Origin: Nannochloris sp. 'desiccata'
Lineage: Eukaryota; Chlorophyta; Trebouxiophyceae; Chlorellales; Chlorellaceae
Assembly (NCBI GenBank): GCA_019044685.2
Contig: JAGTXX020000009.1
Coordinates: forward strand, 558,001 to 622,000
Reading direction: 5' to 3'
DNA length: 64,000 bases
In this document: in pieces, positions 1 through 12,118 of the stretch
How the letters are laid out: every line of letters begins with the position of its first letter
How positions within the stretch are numbered: position 1 is the first letter of the stretch
The notes under the pieces: model-generated
Databases searched by the model: none
The model's input: the letters and a program-made list of their open reading frames with translations, nothing else
What the model was told of the DNA's origin: nothing
Made by a program: the position numbers and the translations under genes

Positions 1-208
1 AATGGAAAACAGCAAATACTAGTAATGTAGAAAAATCGGGGGAGACAAAAGTTCTTGAATACGTGAGCCTGCACCAAAGACAAAGAAAGAAACAAGAACC
101 AGCAACCGCCGTCTCTCCTTTCTTTTTGCTGCCTCAACAAATTGACTTATACTTATACTTGAATACTACTGATACTAATACAGTTCTATATCTGTAACGC
201 GTGGGTCT
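1..208. other. Intergenic edge, downstream of the exostosin gene
   Basis: AT-rich sequence with no convincing open frame. It lies just past the stop of the minus-strand exostosin gene and probably holds its 3' UTR. Confidence 0.5.
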
Positions 209-2807
209 CTATTGTCTACCAAAAATATTCCAACTAGAACCCGAATCTTTATGGTTTGTAGTCACTGATGCTTGTTTTATTTGAACATCACTATCTTGAA
301 TATCTAAGCCCTGTGCAGCAGCTTGTTTCAACCGCCGTTTCGTTGAAGCTGCACGTCTGCACATCTGCTGCATGAGAAGCTCACCTAGAGAGGACGTTTT
401 GCCATCCCCACCTTGTGACTCTGGCCTTGGGCCATAATAGAACTTCCACCTCTCTGCTAAAACTGATCTTCTTTTCGCAGCAACAGCCTCCTCAGACATC
501 TCTCTAAGATATGCAACTGCATCTTCAATGGTATCTACAGTGATAATTGAAGATTCTAAAGCGTGATCATCTAATCTCCAAACTTTACCCACCATGTGAT
601 TTTGAAGATGATTTGAAGATGAATCATTCAACCAGGTAGGCCTACTTATATTGAAGAATATACCCATAGTTGAGTAATCAACAAATTGCGCTAAGGGAAG
701 AGTATGGAATGGAGGCCCGATAAATACAGGAACGCATCCTGCGAGAATGACCTCACTCAACCGTCTACTTGATTGCACATTTGACGGCATCACAGGACAA
801 AATTTCGCACTTCTATACCCATCCATAACTTCATTATGCGGCATATGATTATCACAAATATCACAAGAACACTCTGCGTGAATATCTTCTGCACCCATAG
901 CATCTAAAGCAGCAACAAGCTCATATCGCATCATTTTGCCAGCTGCAAACAAGTTTCGAATTGAAGGATCAGGATGACCACAACCACCTCTGAAAAACAT
1001 GAAGAGTTCGCGTTCTGCGTTTTGTAAATCGCTTTCTAAATCTAAATCTAATGATGCTAGGTAAGGGACGATTGCAGATTTTCCTTCAGAGGGGGAATCT
1101 GGTGTCCACACACAAAGTGATGATCGCTCGGGCACCATGTTGTACACTGAAGCTAGGTCTTCACACATTGCTTCTTCGCTAAAGAGACCCCGCATGACAG
1201 GGTTGGGGTGGACCATACCGAAATCACCACCCTTGGATTTGACAAACCTGTGAGATAAAAAAGAAAAAAGAAGAAGGGCCGTTGGGTTAAAAAAGAAGTC
1301 AAAGAAAAAAAGGCGGTGGTTGGGCGTTGGGGGGGCAGCTAACAAAGAACCAGGGCAGCAAACGAATAAGCAGAATATTAAAATCTAGACATCAAAAAGA
1401 AAGCAAACAAAGGAGGGCGTGGACCATTTCATCAAGACGAAAAATATTCCTAAACAACTTCAAAGAACAAAAAAATCCCGGCCAATTTCATAAAGTACCA
1501 AATAAGAACTTACTTGCTCATTTTCACAATCGCGTTCAAACTACGTCTCACATACGGCTCAGGATTTGTCGTATTCCTATTTCCTAGAGGATGTATATAA
1601 GCCAACCATTCTATGTGATAGCACCACATATCTACGAATACAAAATCCGCAGATTCAATGTCGGTGGTATAGCGCGAGCTATTTCTAATAGATTGCGAAA
1701 TCCAGTGTTCTTGTGAGTATTGATAATGTTCAGGACTTAGCGTTGCGACACCATCAATGCCAAATTTGTGACGCGAAAATGGCCAGACACGTTTATAACT
1801 TAATTCACATTGTCGGGCGTTGATGTCACGAGCCATGTCTGCGGCTACATCTAGCACAGCAATTTTGCATTGAGCATCATCATCGCCGGCTGCTCCGTTG
1901 CTGGCTTCTACGGCTGCTGCTAAAGATTGGGCAGTGGCTAGGGCAGCAGTGGGTCGGGTAGATAGTACACGAGCTGGCTGCTGTGCCCGCTCACCATCTG
2001 AGGAGATGGCATCAGACCACCACTCTTTATATTCAGGACCAGAAGATTCTAGTTCCTGACTTTCTAAGCCACTGGACATGACATCTAAAAAGGAAACTTT
2101 GGCTGCATCCACAACGAGTTCCCGAACCTCGCCAGTGCCAAATATTTGAGTCACTGTAGCAGTAGCTTTACGATTGGGGCTAACGGGGAGGGTACTGCCA
2201 TGGTCGGTAGCGTTTGCAGAAGGCTGCTCTGGTGTTCCAGGCGCAGGTAAGCGGTCAGAAGGATTTGATGTGACACTGCCACCGCCAGCAACAAGCTCGC
2301 CAAGCTGCTGTTGTTGCGGTGTGGTGGTCGAAAGTGTGTGCTGGTTGTGTAAAATACGATCTGCGATTTCTAGAGCTTCACGCTGTCGCGCTTCGCTATT
2401 TTCTACATTATTGCGGTGGCCCGATCGCCTCCCAGTCTCTCCGGGGGCTTCAAAATCGGTGACTACAGCTTTTCCGCTCCCTGAGGAGTACATTTTTGAT
2501 ACCAATACCTTGCGGTAGTATGCATCGTCATGGGTAGGTCCCGTATCGCTTCTAAAAACTAGTAAACCTGCAAGAACAAATAAAAAATAATATACTTCAA
2601 AATTAATAAATGCTCAAATTTGAAGGAAACCAAATAAAATTGAACGCCAGAATGATTCGCCAGCGACTTCGGCTTGTAAATATAATAATTGAACTCACTG
2701 CCAATAACGATGAACAGGAGTAACACTGCATACAGCCCCAATGGCCGTCTAGGAAGCATTTTGCTTTTGCTGGGTGTATTGGGCTCATCTTCGCCTTGAT
2801 GTTCCAT
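209..2807 (-). CDS. Exostosin-family (GT47) glycosyltransferase, type II membrane protein
   Basis: Three exons read 2807-2699, 2567-1514 and 1247-209, giving 733 residues. Donors are GTGAGT and GTAAGT and both junctions keep frame (A|GT, AA|G). The ATG at 2807 gives a short basic cytosolic tail and one hydrophobic signal anchor (about residues 22-40), the usual layout of Golgi glycosyltransferases. A Ser/Ala/Gln-rich, low-complexity stem follows. The C-terminal half is the exostosin domain, with FVFVDMWCYH, a region around FFRGGCG, and the strongly conserved block SSRRLSEVILAGCVPVFIGP typical of GT47 sugar-nucleotide binding. Known role: GT47 enzymes transfer sugars to wall or extracellular glycans in the Golgi; the substrate cannot be told from sequence. 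Family call is firm, donor and acceptor unknown. Confidence 0.88.
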
Positions 2808-2947
2808 ATTTCTTAGCACACTGAGCCATACAGGAAACAATACCGGGGATTAGTTTGGTGTAAGAAGCTTTCTGGACAAAGTAAAATACAGCTAAATTGT
2901 TGGGCTGAATCAGACCCTCTATTAATTCTTGCAATAGTGCTTACTTG

Positions 2948-3506
2948 ATGTGCTTTAGAGGCGCCGGGCCCATGCCCCGGCCATTTCCATGCATCATTGT
3001 GCTTGATGCCACCGGCGCCGTTGAACGATGTGCTGCCGACCGTGGTGGAGCTCTTGCCTTGCCCTCGTTGAAAGGATTAGAGGCCATCCAACGCTATGAA
3101 GAGAGCTTGTTTCATATGCTACTTAAACTAATGACGAGTTATACGTACGCAAATGCTAGTAAGATGTCAAAATTCTGGACACTATGTAGGAATAACTCTT
3201 TTAACCGCCCGAATGATTGCATCAATCGAGGGTATTGTGCAGTATACAGCACTCTTGGTAGACAAGGAATACGTAACTTCAATAGTATACAAAATCAAAC
3301 AAGCGAATTGGCAAAATATCCATCGATGCGGAGCAGATTGCTTTGGAGCTAAAGAAAATTTTTCCTTGCGAAGTTTGACCAAGTTTGTGAGCACCCTTTC
3401 ACTTTATTGCATGGAACGTTTTAGGCTGGATACGATGTCGCAAATTAGACATAATAATGATTTGATATCACAAGCGTGCGCTGTTCCTTTGCTGAGTTTC
3501 GCTTAG
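2948..3506 (+). CDS. Unrecognised gene with one apparent frame break
   Basis: The frame opening at ATG 2948 stays open to about 3170, then the next frame runs from about 3165 to the stop at 3506. Dropping one A from the AAAA run near 3168-3171 would join them into about 185 residues. A 31-bp GTAAG...TAG intron (3159-3189) also keeps frame but would be far shorter than any other intron here. The N-terminal part is compact and protein-like (PRPFPCIIVLDATG) and the later part has hydrophobic helices (GITLLTARMIASIEGIV). No family is recognised. It lies 29 bp ahead of the Bld10-like gene on the same strand. Could be a real small gene, an unspliced exon pair or decaying DNA. Confidence 0.35.
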
Positions 3507-3536
3507 TTAGGGCATTCAAATGATTGCCGCCGCAAG

Positions 3537-6500
3537 ATGACTGGAAATGCGCTTGACAGTGCGCAATCTTATTTAGAATCTCTGGGCTACGGCCTAGAAA
3601 CAGTGCCAGAGGATTTTACACCACTGGTACAAACGTCGGTTGATGATGCTTTAGTTGCTAGAGGCGCTGCAGCAGAGGCCCAGAGCCGGGCTGAGCGGCA
3701 AGTTGGAGACCACCAGGCAGCCCTTGAAAAGGTGAAATGTGCAAAGAACGAATAAAATAAATTAATCTTGTCTTGTTTGCATGTATTCAAGGGGGCAAAT
3801 TAAAATGTCCTACTCAATTTCTGTTTAGCAGGTATCTTCCTTGTCAAGGTCGATAGCTGGAAAAGAGCAGGAGGTCGCTTACCTACGCCAAGACCTTGCT
3901 GCTCAAACACAAAGAGCGATAGAAGGCGATGTTGAACTCAAATCAAAGTTAAACCACTCTGAGAAACGCATCAACGCTTTAGAAAGAGCAGCACAGCAGG
4001 AAGCTGCCAAATTAGCCCGACTAGAATTAGAACGGGATGGCCTTAAACTAAAAGTACAAAGCTTATTAGAAGTTTCACAGGAATGCAAAGCGCTCGGCAT
4101 TTCTGTAAGTGAAGTTACATCATCAATGAATGCCAATGGTCCATTGACACCGCCCAAAGGATCAAGGGACAGAATTTCAAACAAGACAAAGTCATCAACC
4201 AGTACCGCCCCAGCCAGCCACCACCAAGGTGGCATTTCTCTTGTAAAAGCAGCTGCCTCTAGAGTGTCAGCGCTTGAATCTGAGCTATATATTACACGAC
4301 AAAAGGCAGAAGAATATAAGGAGCTTTCCTCTTTTCTTAAAGAAGCTAATGCTGATCAAGGCTCTGAAATTACCGGACTCAAAGCTCAGCTGGCAGCTAC
4401 TCGAGGCGCCTTAGATCTGCACACATTCGAAGAACTCTCCCGCCACGCAAATAAACTAGGTAAAGAGTTGGAAGAATTGCGACAACGATCTGTAGACTCC
4501 AAGGAACTAGCTGCAATACAAAATGAGAAAACAGTGGCAGAGGCACGGGCTGCTGCAGCCGAGGCTAGCAGACAAGCTATAGCTAAAGAGGTTGACACCT
4601 TGCACAGGGAGCTGAATAAGCTTCAAAACGATGCTGAAGCAGTGCAATGTGCTGAAAATAAAGTAGCAAAGCTGCTTGTGGCGCTAGATGAATGCAAAGC
4701 ACAAGAAACGGCTGCAAGAGCGGCCGCTGAGTTGGCAGAAGGGCGGTGCTCTGAACTGCAAGATAGACTAGAACGACGTGATACAGCTTTACACAATGCC
4801 CAATCTCGGTGCAGATCGTTAGAAGCTGATCTGAGAAGATTAAGGCACCTGCAGAGTCTCAAAGTCGCAGCAAAGATGGACGTAGAGGAGGAGAAAGAAA
4901 AAGAATCAAATTTAAATAATGAAGAGGTAGAGCAACTGAAACTACAATGCGCTTCTATGGCTGGACATCTACAAAAAGCAATGGAGCTGCAGGAAGCTGC
5001 ACTAGGAGCTGCCACTGCTGCTATTTCAGAACGAGATGAAATCACAGACGTTGCAATAAAGTTAAAAACCGAACTGCAGGCAGCGAAATTGCAGTTACAA
5101 GACGCTGCAGCTGCTGCAGCAGCGGTTCGGCATCGAATAACCTCTTCTGCTTCTTCTATAACACCTGCGCCTGACGTACTAAACGACGATTTAGCTGAAG
5201 AACAAGAAGTGGATGATCGCAGCAACGACGGCTACGGCTATAACACAACATTGATAAGCCCCTCTACCAAGGGCACAGCGCCACTGCTTACTGAGGAAAC
5301 GCAATCCTACATACGAAATGCGCTTTCAGAAGCACTGACACAGGTTGAAGCAGCTCGATGTGATGCCACTGAAGCGCAAATCGAAGCTCAACACGAGCGA
5401 GACGTAGCTGACACGCTGCGACAAAAATGCGCTGTGCTCGAAGCTCAGCTACAGACCTTGCAAAATGAATTTGAAATGGTAGATAATGGGGCTAGTACTT
5501 TAAGTCAGAATAGTAGTGAAGTTGAGGTAGCTTTAAGATTTGAGATCGAACAGAAAAAACAAGAATGCGACGAGTTGGCAGCTGCTGGAGTTCAAGCCAA
5601 TGCCGCAATGCATGATTGCCTCGAACAACTCCGTGCTGCTACAACTGAGCTGCAACAGACTAGATCTGCAGCAGTAGCAGCACGTGCTGAACTTCACGAT
5701 CGTGAAATGCAGTTGGATTCGATTCAAAATGCTGCTCAATCTTTAGATAGGGAGCGAATAACCTTGCATGAGCAGCTTGCCAGTTGTCAAAGTGCTCTTC
5801 AGCAGCAAAATGAGGGCTTCACTGCAATCTTTGAAGCTGAAAGAGAAGCTGCAGCGAATGAATTCGATGCATTGCGTTCTAATATGCAAGCTTTATCTCG
5901 ACAATATCAAGAAATGTGTGCCCAAGCTGCAGCAATGCAGCGAGAAAGAGATGCTGCCGCTCAGTTTGCCGAGGCTTCAGCAACTCAAGCTGCGTTTCAT
6001 GAACAAGAAACGAGAGCGAAAGAAAGTGCCCTGGGAGAGGCTGAAGCCTCCTGTGCAGCTTTAGTTGAAGAGAATCGTCGATTACAAGAAGCAATCTTCT
6101 CTCTGCAGCAGCAGGTGGCAGCTCAAGCGTGCCAAGCTCAATTTTCAAATGACCGCAGCCATGCTGCGTTGCGACGGAGAGCAGCTACTGCGGAAGGTAG
6201 CACTGCATTGGTGGAAGTTCAACTTTCTGATGCTGTGACAGAAGCTTCAATGCTGCGGCAACAGCTGGCCGTGCAGGCAACACGAACAGAGGAACTTGAA
6301 GCGCTGCTTTTGGAAGAAAGAAGAAGGCAGTTCCAAGAAGAAAACTTGAATATTGTCAACGTTATCAACTTGCACACAGGAGAAGAAGAAGGAGGAGAAG
6401 AACGTGGAAGTCAAAGCACAAATATTATGCACGATGCTGTAGATGAAGCAATGATGCAGCGGCTCTCTGAATTGGAGATTGAGTGTGTGCAGCTGCGAGA

Positions 6501-6810
6501 GGCGCTGGCACATACGCAGCATGAAGCAGGCGTGAAGGAAGAAAAGAACGCTCAGAATAATAAAGATCTAGCAGCAAAGCTAGATGATGTGACTAGTTGT
6601 CTATTTGAAGAGCAGAGAAAGCGTGAAAAAATCGAGAATGACGCCAGAATAGCCCTTTTAGAGAGTAAAAGCGAGAAAATAACGGCTCCTACTGTTGCCA
6701 AAGAAGAAAATTTGACACCACAATCTGCCCCCCTGGCAGCACCACAAACAAACGTATTACAAAAATTAAGCACTATTGCACAAGGCTTAAAAGACCTAAG
6801 CAGTAGATAG
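3537..6810 (+). CDS. Large coiled-coil protein, Bld10/CEP135-like N-terminus
   Basis: Two exons, 3537-3731 and 3832-6810, phase 0 junction (AAG|gtgaaa ... tttagcag|GTA), 1057 residues. Nearly the whole protein after residue 65 is heptad-rich Ala/Glu/Gln/Leu coiled coil, broken by a Pro/Ser/Thr linker near residues 160-190 and an acidic patch near 510. The first 40 residues (YLESLGYGLETVPEDFTPLV) resemble the short N-terminal motif of CEP135/Bld10, in which an LGY followed by a PLV element precedes the coiled coil. Known role of that family: cartwheel spoke-tip protein needed for basal body assembly. The coiled coil alone says little, so the assignment rests on this small motif and is tentative. 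Alternative: generic cytoskeletal or Golgi coiled-coil protein. Confidence 0.6.
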
Positions 6811-6883
6811 ATATATAGATAGATATACACTGCTAGTAATTAAATTTTGTTTTACGGTATATTAATTCTAAATGTAATAAAGT

Positions 6884-7141
6884 TTAAAACCCTAATAACT
6901 CAGGTATACTGCTGTCTTTGGATTTTAGGTTTACAAGCAATGGCTCCAATGCTATTTTGAACTCCTGTAATTTGGTCTTCTTTATTTTATTTCGAGTGCC
7001 CACTGATTTTTTTGCTGACCTGGCATGAACAAACTTTCTTCTTATCAATTTCTTAGCTAGATTGGTGAAATTGGCACTGTTGCTGCAAATTACTGTCTTT
7101 AAAGCATTAAAACATACATGGCTGAAGCATCGATTGGCCAT
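6884..7141 (-). CDS. Possible small basic protein, antisense to the next gene's start
   Basis: An 85-residue frame from ATG 7141 to a stop at 6884. It is Lys/Arg-rich in the middle (KKLIRRKFVHARSAKKS) and looks like a small mitochondrial or ribosome-type protein, but no family is recognised. Its start overlaps the first codons of the plus-strand gene at 7118 by 24 bp. It may be the 3' UTR region of the coiled-coil gene read backwards by chance. Confidence 0.22.
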   Translation of the reverse strand: MANRCFSHVCFNALKTVICSNSANFTNLAKKLIRRKFVHARSAKKSVGTRNKIKKTKLQEFKIALEPLLVNLKSKDSSIPELLGF

Positions 7142-7700
7142 ACTAAACACTCGCCCCCCAACGAGGGCCCCACTGCCCCTCTCAGCAGCCCTCAAGCTGA
7201 AGAGAGAAAGGCGCTCGCAGCTACCTCAAAATTAGCTTGCAGGACATCAGGGATACACGAACAAGCTAATGTTTTACTTTATGTCGCTCGCGAGGATCTT
7301 AAATCTGCTCTAGAGGTGACAACAAGGCTACCAAAGCCCACTTTTGAACTTTACACAAATGTAGAAGAAAAGTTCCATGACCAGATATAATTTATTTAAA
7401 TTCTTTCTGAAAATTTCGCAGATGTTACCTTTCCCCATAGAGGTTAACGATCGAGTTGTAGCTGCCAAAGGCCATATTAAGGAAGCATGTAGTATCCTTC
7501 CTTCCCTGAGACAGGCCCACGCTGACCTTGCATCTGAAGTGTGCCGTTCTGCCTCCCCCTATCCTTGTCTCAACAGAGGCACAGACAATCAGGAATCCGG
7601 AAAGTATGAGATAAATAAGCTTCTCCAGCTGGTTCAAGAAGCTTTGGATTGGGTTGCATGCAACAAAGAACATTATGATCAAATCTGTCGACGCGTTTAG
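7118..7700 (+). CDS. Small unknown protein, two exons
   Basis: Exons 7118-7360 and 7422-7700 flank a 61-bp GTAGAA...TTCGCAG intron in phase 0, giving 173 residues. The sequence is soluble, mildly helical, without signal peptide or membrane segment. The N-terminal 30 residues are Pro/Ser-rich. Two helical stretches follow (HEQANVLLYVAREDLKSALE; NKLLQLVQEALDWV). No motif or family is recognised. It sits between the coiled-coil gene and the Ycf45-like gene, with which it is convergent. The in-frame splice and absence of stops support a real gene. Confidence 0.55.
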
Positions 7701-7838
7701 AGTCCACAAATTTATCGGGTACATGCTTGAAACTTTCAGGTTGCATATGTTTTGTAACGTACTAAAGTGTTGCCATTATATCGAAGGATGAACTGTAATG
7801 ATGATGATGCATAAAAATAAATTATTACTCTATTTTGT

Positions 7839-10800
7839 TCAAGGATATCTGCTAGCTAACAACGCCAAATCAGCAATCCACCCAACTCGTTCTCCTCCCT
7901 CCACTCCAGCTGCCTGAGCCGCCAAAGCCCTCATTGCCAGGTGTGCTGCTTTCAAGCCTCCCATATCCATTGCGCATGGCATTCCGCCTTCAAGCTGCGC
8001 CATATATCTCCCATCCGCAGCAATCCACCGCAATTCTGTCTCAGGTTTTTTGCCACTTAATAAAGAGTCAACACTTTTCCCAACATCTTTATGGATTCTC
8101 CATTTAGAGGGCCCTAAGAGCTCAATTAAAGTTGTAAAACAGGGGGCTCCTTTTCTTTCCAATTGCGTTTTCTTCATGAAATTTGAGTTTCTAACCGCTT
8201 GATCGCCTAGAATCACTGCTTGAATGCCACCAACAAGAGGATTTAGTTCTGGATTTTTTAATATAGAGTCTAAAGAGGTACCGTGTGCGGTTCCTACAAG
8301 GGCAACTCCTCTTTGGGCGATTGTTTTCGCTGCAGCGACTTCATAGTGGTCGGCAATTTCATCGATAATAACAACGTCCGGGTTGTGATTTTGGACAGCT
8401 TCCTTCATTACTTCATGTTGCCGGTCGCGGTGCGGTACCATCATGCGCCGTGCTTTACCAATACACGCATGTGGGATGCTTCCTTCTCCAGCTATTTCAT
8501 TCGAAGTGTCCACTACAACGACTCGTTTAGAGAAGGTATTGGCTAGTATACGAGCTACATCACGTAATAAAGTAGATTTTCCTACTCCAGGAGGGCCTAG
8601 AAGGAGCAAAGATGGGGTTGTCGCGGCTGTTGAGGCCGCGGCAGCGGTGATGTCATTGAAACTGTAGTCAGTTGCAATAGTTGTAGTAATATTTCCAGTA
8701 CCACGACTCACGTGGGCTAGTAAATCATGTACGAGATCTCCAATACCTTCTAAATGTCTACCAATACGATACGTCAACCCTAATACTTCATGCTTTCTTC
8801 CTCGTATTGCTGAAATACGATGCAAAGTACCAGGAATACCTGCTCTATTATCACTGCTAAAGATATCAGAATTATGCACCGCATCTCCATACGGATTCAT
8901 CTCTCTTAATGTATCAGCCCCGGCGGTAGCAACAGCAACAGCAGTGCCAGTGGCAGGGGTGTCGGCGGTGGCTGGAAAATCTACACTACCACCCAAACCA
9001 GCGCCACCAATGCCAAGACCAAGGCGTTTACGTGCGTTCACTAGCAAATTTAGTGCTTCAGCAACAGAAAATTGAAGGGAATCATCGAGGAAAGCCTCTG
9101 TTCCATCAGAAAATCGAACTGAAATAGGTCTCCCAATATCAACTAAGATTTCAATAGGCCATTTAGATTTTGCTGGCATCTTCGGTGTTGGGGAAGTTGT
9201 TGTGGTGACCTTTAATCCAGCCACAAGCTCACCTTCTTCTTCTTCTTCCTCCTCCTCTTCTTCTTCCATATTGTCCTCGTCTGGTCCACGGTAGGTGGTA
9301 TTGCACAGCGCTCGCACCGCTTCTGAGATCTCCGTCGGGAAGAGGCTCAGCACAGTAGCGACATCACGATTCTGGGCAGGATCATCGTCTGTATTGCTAG
9401 TAGTAGGACTATTGCTGCTAAAATTTTTAGTATTCACAAGATTTCCATCTCCATTAGTGGAGGTGGTGCCAGAGGTCCCATTCATCGTTATATTTGACAT
9501 CTCTCTAGGAGCGATCAAATAGGTAGCGGTATAAAAGTGATGCGAATCATCAAAGGTAACATGTAGCGGGACACCATGAGGTAGTCTATGTACATCAGAA
9601 GTAGGCCCACCACTACCACTACAGTTAGCAGCACCAGCAGTAGAGCCCTCGTAAACGTTGTACGATTTTTGATTTTCTATAAAATGGGTCTCTGAATACG
9701 CTTTCGACATTTTAAGCACGCTTTTCGTTCCTTCAGTACCTAAATGAGCCGTCAACGTCTTGCCTAGTTGATATAAATGGAAGGTATCGTGAGAAATAAA
9801 ATCTTGTATTGTACGGGGTAGTGGACGTCGTTGAAAATTTTGAAAATTTGAATTTAAGTCCATATCTAATTTCGGATTGCGTTGGATCCCGTAGTCCTGT
9901 ATAATAGGAAAAAATAAAAAGAATAAAAAAGAGCAAAAGATGAGAACAAGGAACACGTGACCTTGATGATAAGAAATTAATTAGATTTTGGGAAGAAGAA
10001 AGCGCCGCCCCTCGTAAAAAAAATTGTTTTTTGACAACTCACCACAAATATATTTTCTAAGCTTCGAGGTAAAGCAAACCCCCCACTTCCACCAATACCT
10101 TTTACTACTTGCAACACTCCATGTGCGACTTGAGCATCAAACACGTGATGTAGGTTAATGCCACCTTGTCTATACAAAGCTGGCCCTAGCCATCGGCAAT
10201 CATGGAAGAAAATCAATGTATTATTAATACTACGTGATGAACCTTCAGAACCAGCGGCACGTGTCGTTTCAAAAATCTTCGTTTTTAATAGTTTCCAAAT
10301 CTCCCTAGATTCAGGCTGACTCGTACATTTGAAATCAAACATCCAGACTACTCCGGTACTACCAGACACACTTAATAAATCTATTTTGCTGGAAAGAGGG
10401 TTACGGGGATCAGATGGGATGCCAATGACACTAATGCCATCTTGAAGTAGTTTAATTTGATCTAGAGCTTGTTGAGCTGCCCGTCTTGTTTCAATAATAA
10501 TAGGACCACTCCATATTGTAGCATTAGCAGGAGGTGGCGGTTGAACTGGTGGCTGTGGTGCTGCCAGCTCGGCATTGATAGCAGCAGCAGCAGCAGCAGG
10601 AGTAATTCGACCTGCAAACGTTATTGGCAGAGGAGGGTGTAGTCCTACAACAGCAGCCCTTTTCACCCTAGAAGACTCCAGGGTTTGCTTTTCTCTTATT
10701 GCCCCAGCGGCGGCTGTACCGACAGTTACCGCAGGGTGTTTCGCATTGCCATTACCGTTACCAACAAGAGAATTACTAATGAGTTTCATCTTAGGGAGCA

Positions 10801-11851
10801 GCAGTTGCAGATTTATTATGCATTTCTCATGCTGGCCAGCTTGAAAATTAAATTTATCGGTGAGAATGATATTTCTGGCTTTTAAACTCATAATCACCTC
10901 TTTAAACTTAGTGTAATCTCTTGCTGCAGCCCCGGTTTTTGCAGGCATGCCAGTCCCTGGCTGTTTCCTCTGCATCTTATTATAAGCCTTTGTCCCTGGT
11001 TCAGGTACCAGTTTTGCAGGAACTCGCCGGAAAACTGAACTCAGCATGACGGGGCGTTGGGTGTATACAACGTTCATGGATGCCTTGCCCTTATTACTCG
11101 CATTATTGTCTCCAGGTCTAGAGCTAAACCCCAATTGGAAAATCAAAGCTGCCGCTGCAACACCGACTGTTTTATTAGCACAATTTTTCAAACCTTGTTT
11201 GCTAGCGACAAGGACATGGTTTTCAATGGCCATTATATTTTTGAATGAAGCATAGGGGACGGTAAAGTGGATAGAAGGGAGTGACGGGTCCTCAGAAGGT
11301 AGGGAGTCAACATCACCATTCTTATTGATATCTCCGCTCTCATCTGCATCTTCTTTCTCGTCTTCAGTCATAGCTGTGCCGCTATAGTTTTCCCACTCGT
11401 ATTCTTCATCCCCTCCATCTTTCTGTTTACATCCATCCGATGTCATCATCAACGGTTTTAGATTTAGAGTAATTGAGGATGAATCGTTGATTAAATCTTC
11501 GGTTAGGGTTACGAGACCAAGGAGTTGTAGCTGGTCGAGAACCAACGAGGGGTTGGCGTTGAAAATTTGAAACCCTTGAGCGGCATTACATCCACCAGGT
11601 TCACACCTTTTTTGCAAGTTCCTGGAAAATGTATGTAGATCGACGCTACACGCCGAAAACGTGAAATCGTCAGGTCTAAGATTTTTTGTTTCCAACCCGT
11701 CGTCGATCAAGGAATACACCGCTGCTCGCAAAATAGCAGTTTCCTTCTCGCCCGCACCGTTAACAACGGACGAGATTTGGGATTTGAGATACGACTTTGC
11801 TGCGAGTCCAGTCTTTATCGAAGAGACGCTGTAGCTTGAGGGTTCGGCCAT
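7839..11851 (-). CDS. EXD1-like 3'-5' exonuclease fold fused to a Ycf45/SPD1-type ATPase
   Basis: Exon 1 is 11851-10043 and exon 2 is 9896-7839, joined in phase 0 (GTG|gtgagt ... tatacag|GAC), giving 1288 residues. Residues about 440-615 look like a DnaQ/DEDD fold of the EXD1 or Egalitarian type: FFHDCRWLGPALYRQ then VFDAQVAHGVLQ. The first catalytic motif reads GIPSD where active enzymes have D-x-E, so activity is doubtful. Residues about 860-1250 match the Ycf45/SpoIIIAA-like AAA ATPase of plastid protein SPD1: Walker A GPPGVGKST near 1036, Walker B VVIIDEI near 1112, and the conserved VVVDTSNEIAGEG and HGTSL blocks. Long Asp/Glu and Ala/Gly linkers separate the parts. Known: plant SPD1 is needed for seedling plastid development. 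No clear transit peptide is seen at the start. Confidence 0.82.
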
Positions 11852-12118
11852 TTATTTATCTTCCCATTTTATTTATTCAATTAGATGTCATTTGAGATTA
11901 GGGCTCTGCCCAAAAGTTAGGCTCGGATTTTAGAATAGTTAAATTTTATGCATGATACCCTCAAAGTCATAAGTTCAATAAATTAAAGGCGCGTGATAAA
12001 TTTGTATTTCAACGTGCACCAAAAATATCTTCAGATTGAAGAGAAAAGGTCACCAAAGGGCTTCTCTGCTTTAAAAATATCAAACATTAAAGTACGAGAA
12101 TGTTTAAAAAATATAAAC

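Noticed and set aside
1327..1587. Plus-strand 86-codon frame opposite the exostosin gene
   Set aside because: It lies across an intron and exon of a well-supported minus-strand gene and is Lys/Arg-rich without a domain.
4623..5225. 200-codon minus frame inside the coiled-coil gene
   Set aside because: Ser/Cys/Ala shadow produced by GCA/GAA-rich coding sequence on the other strand.
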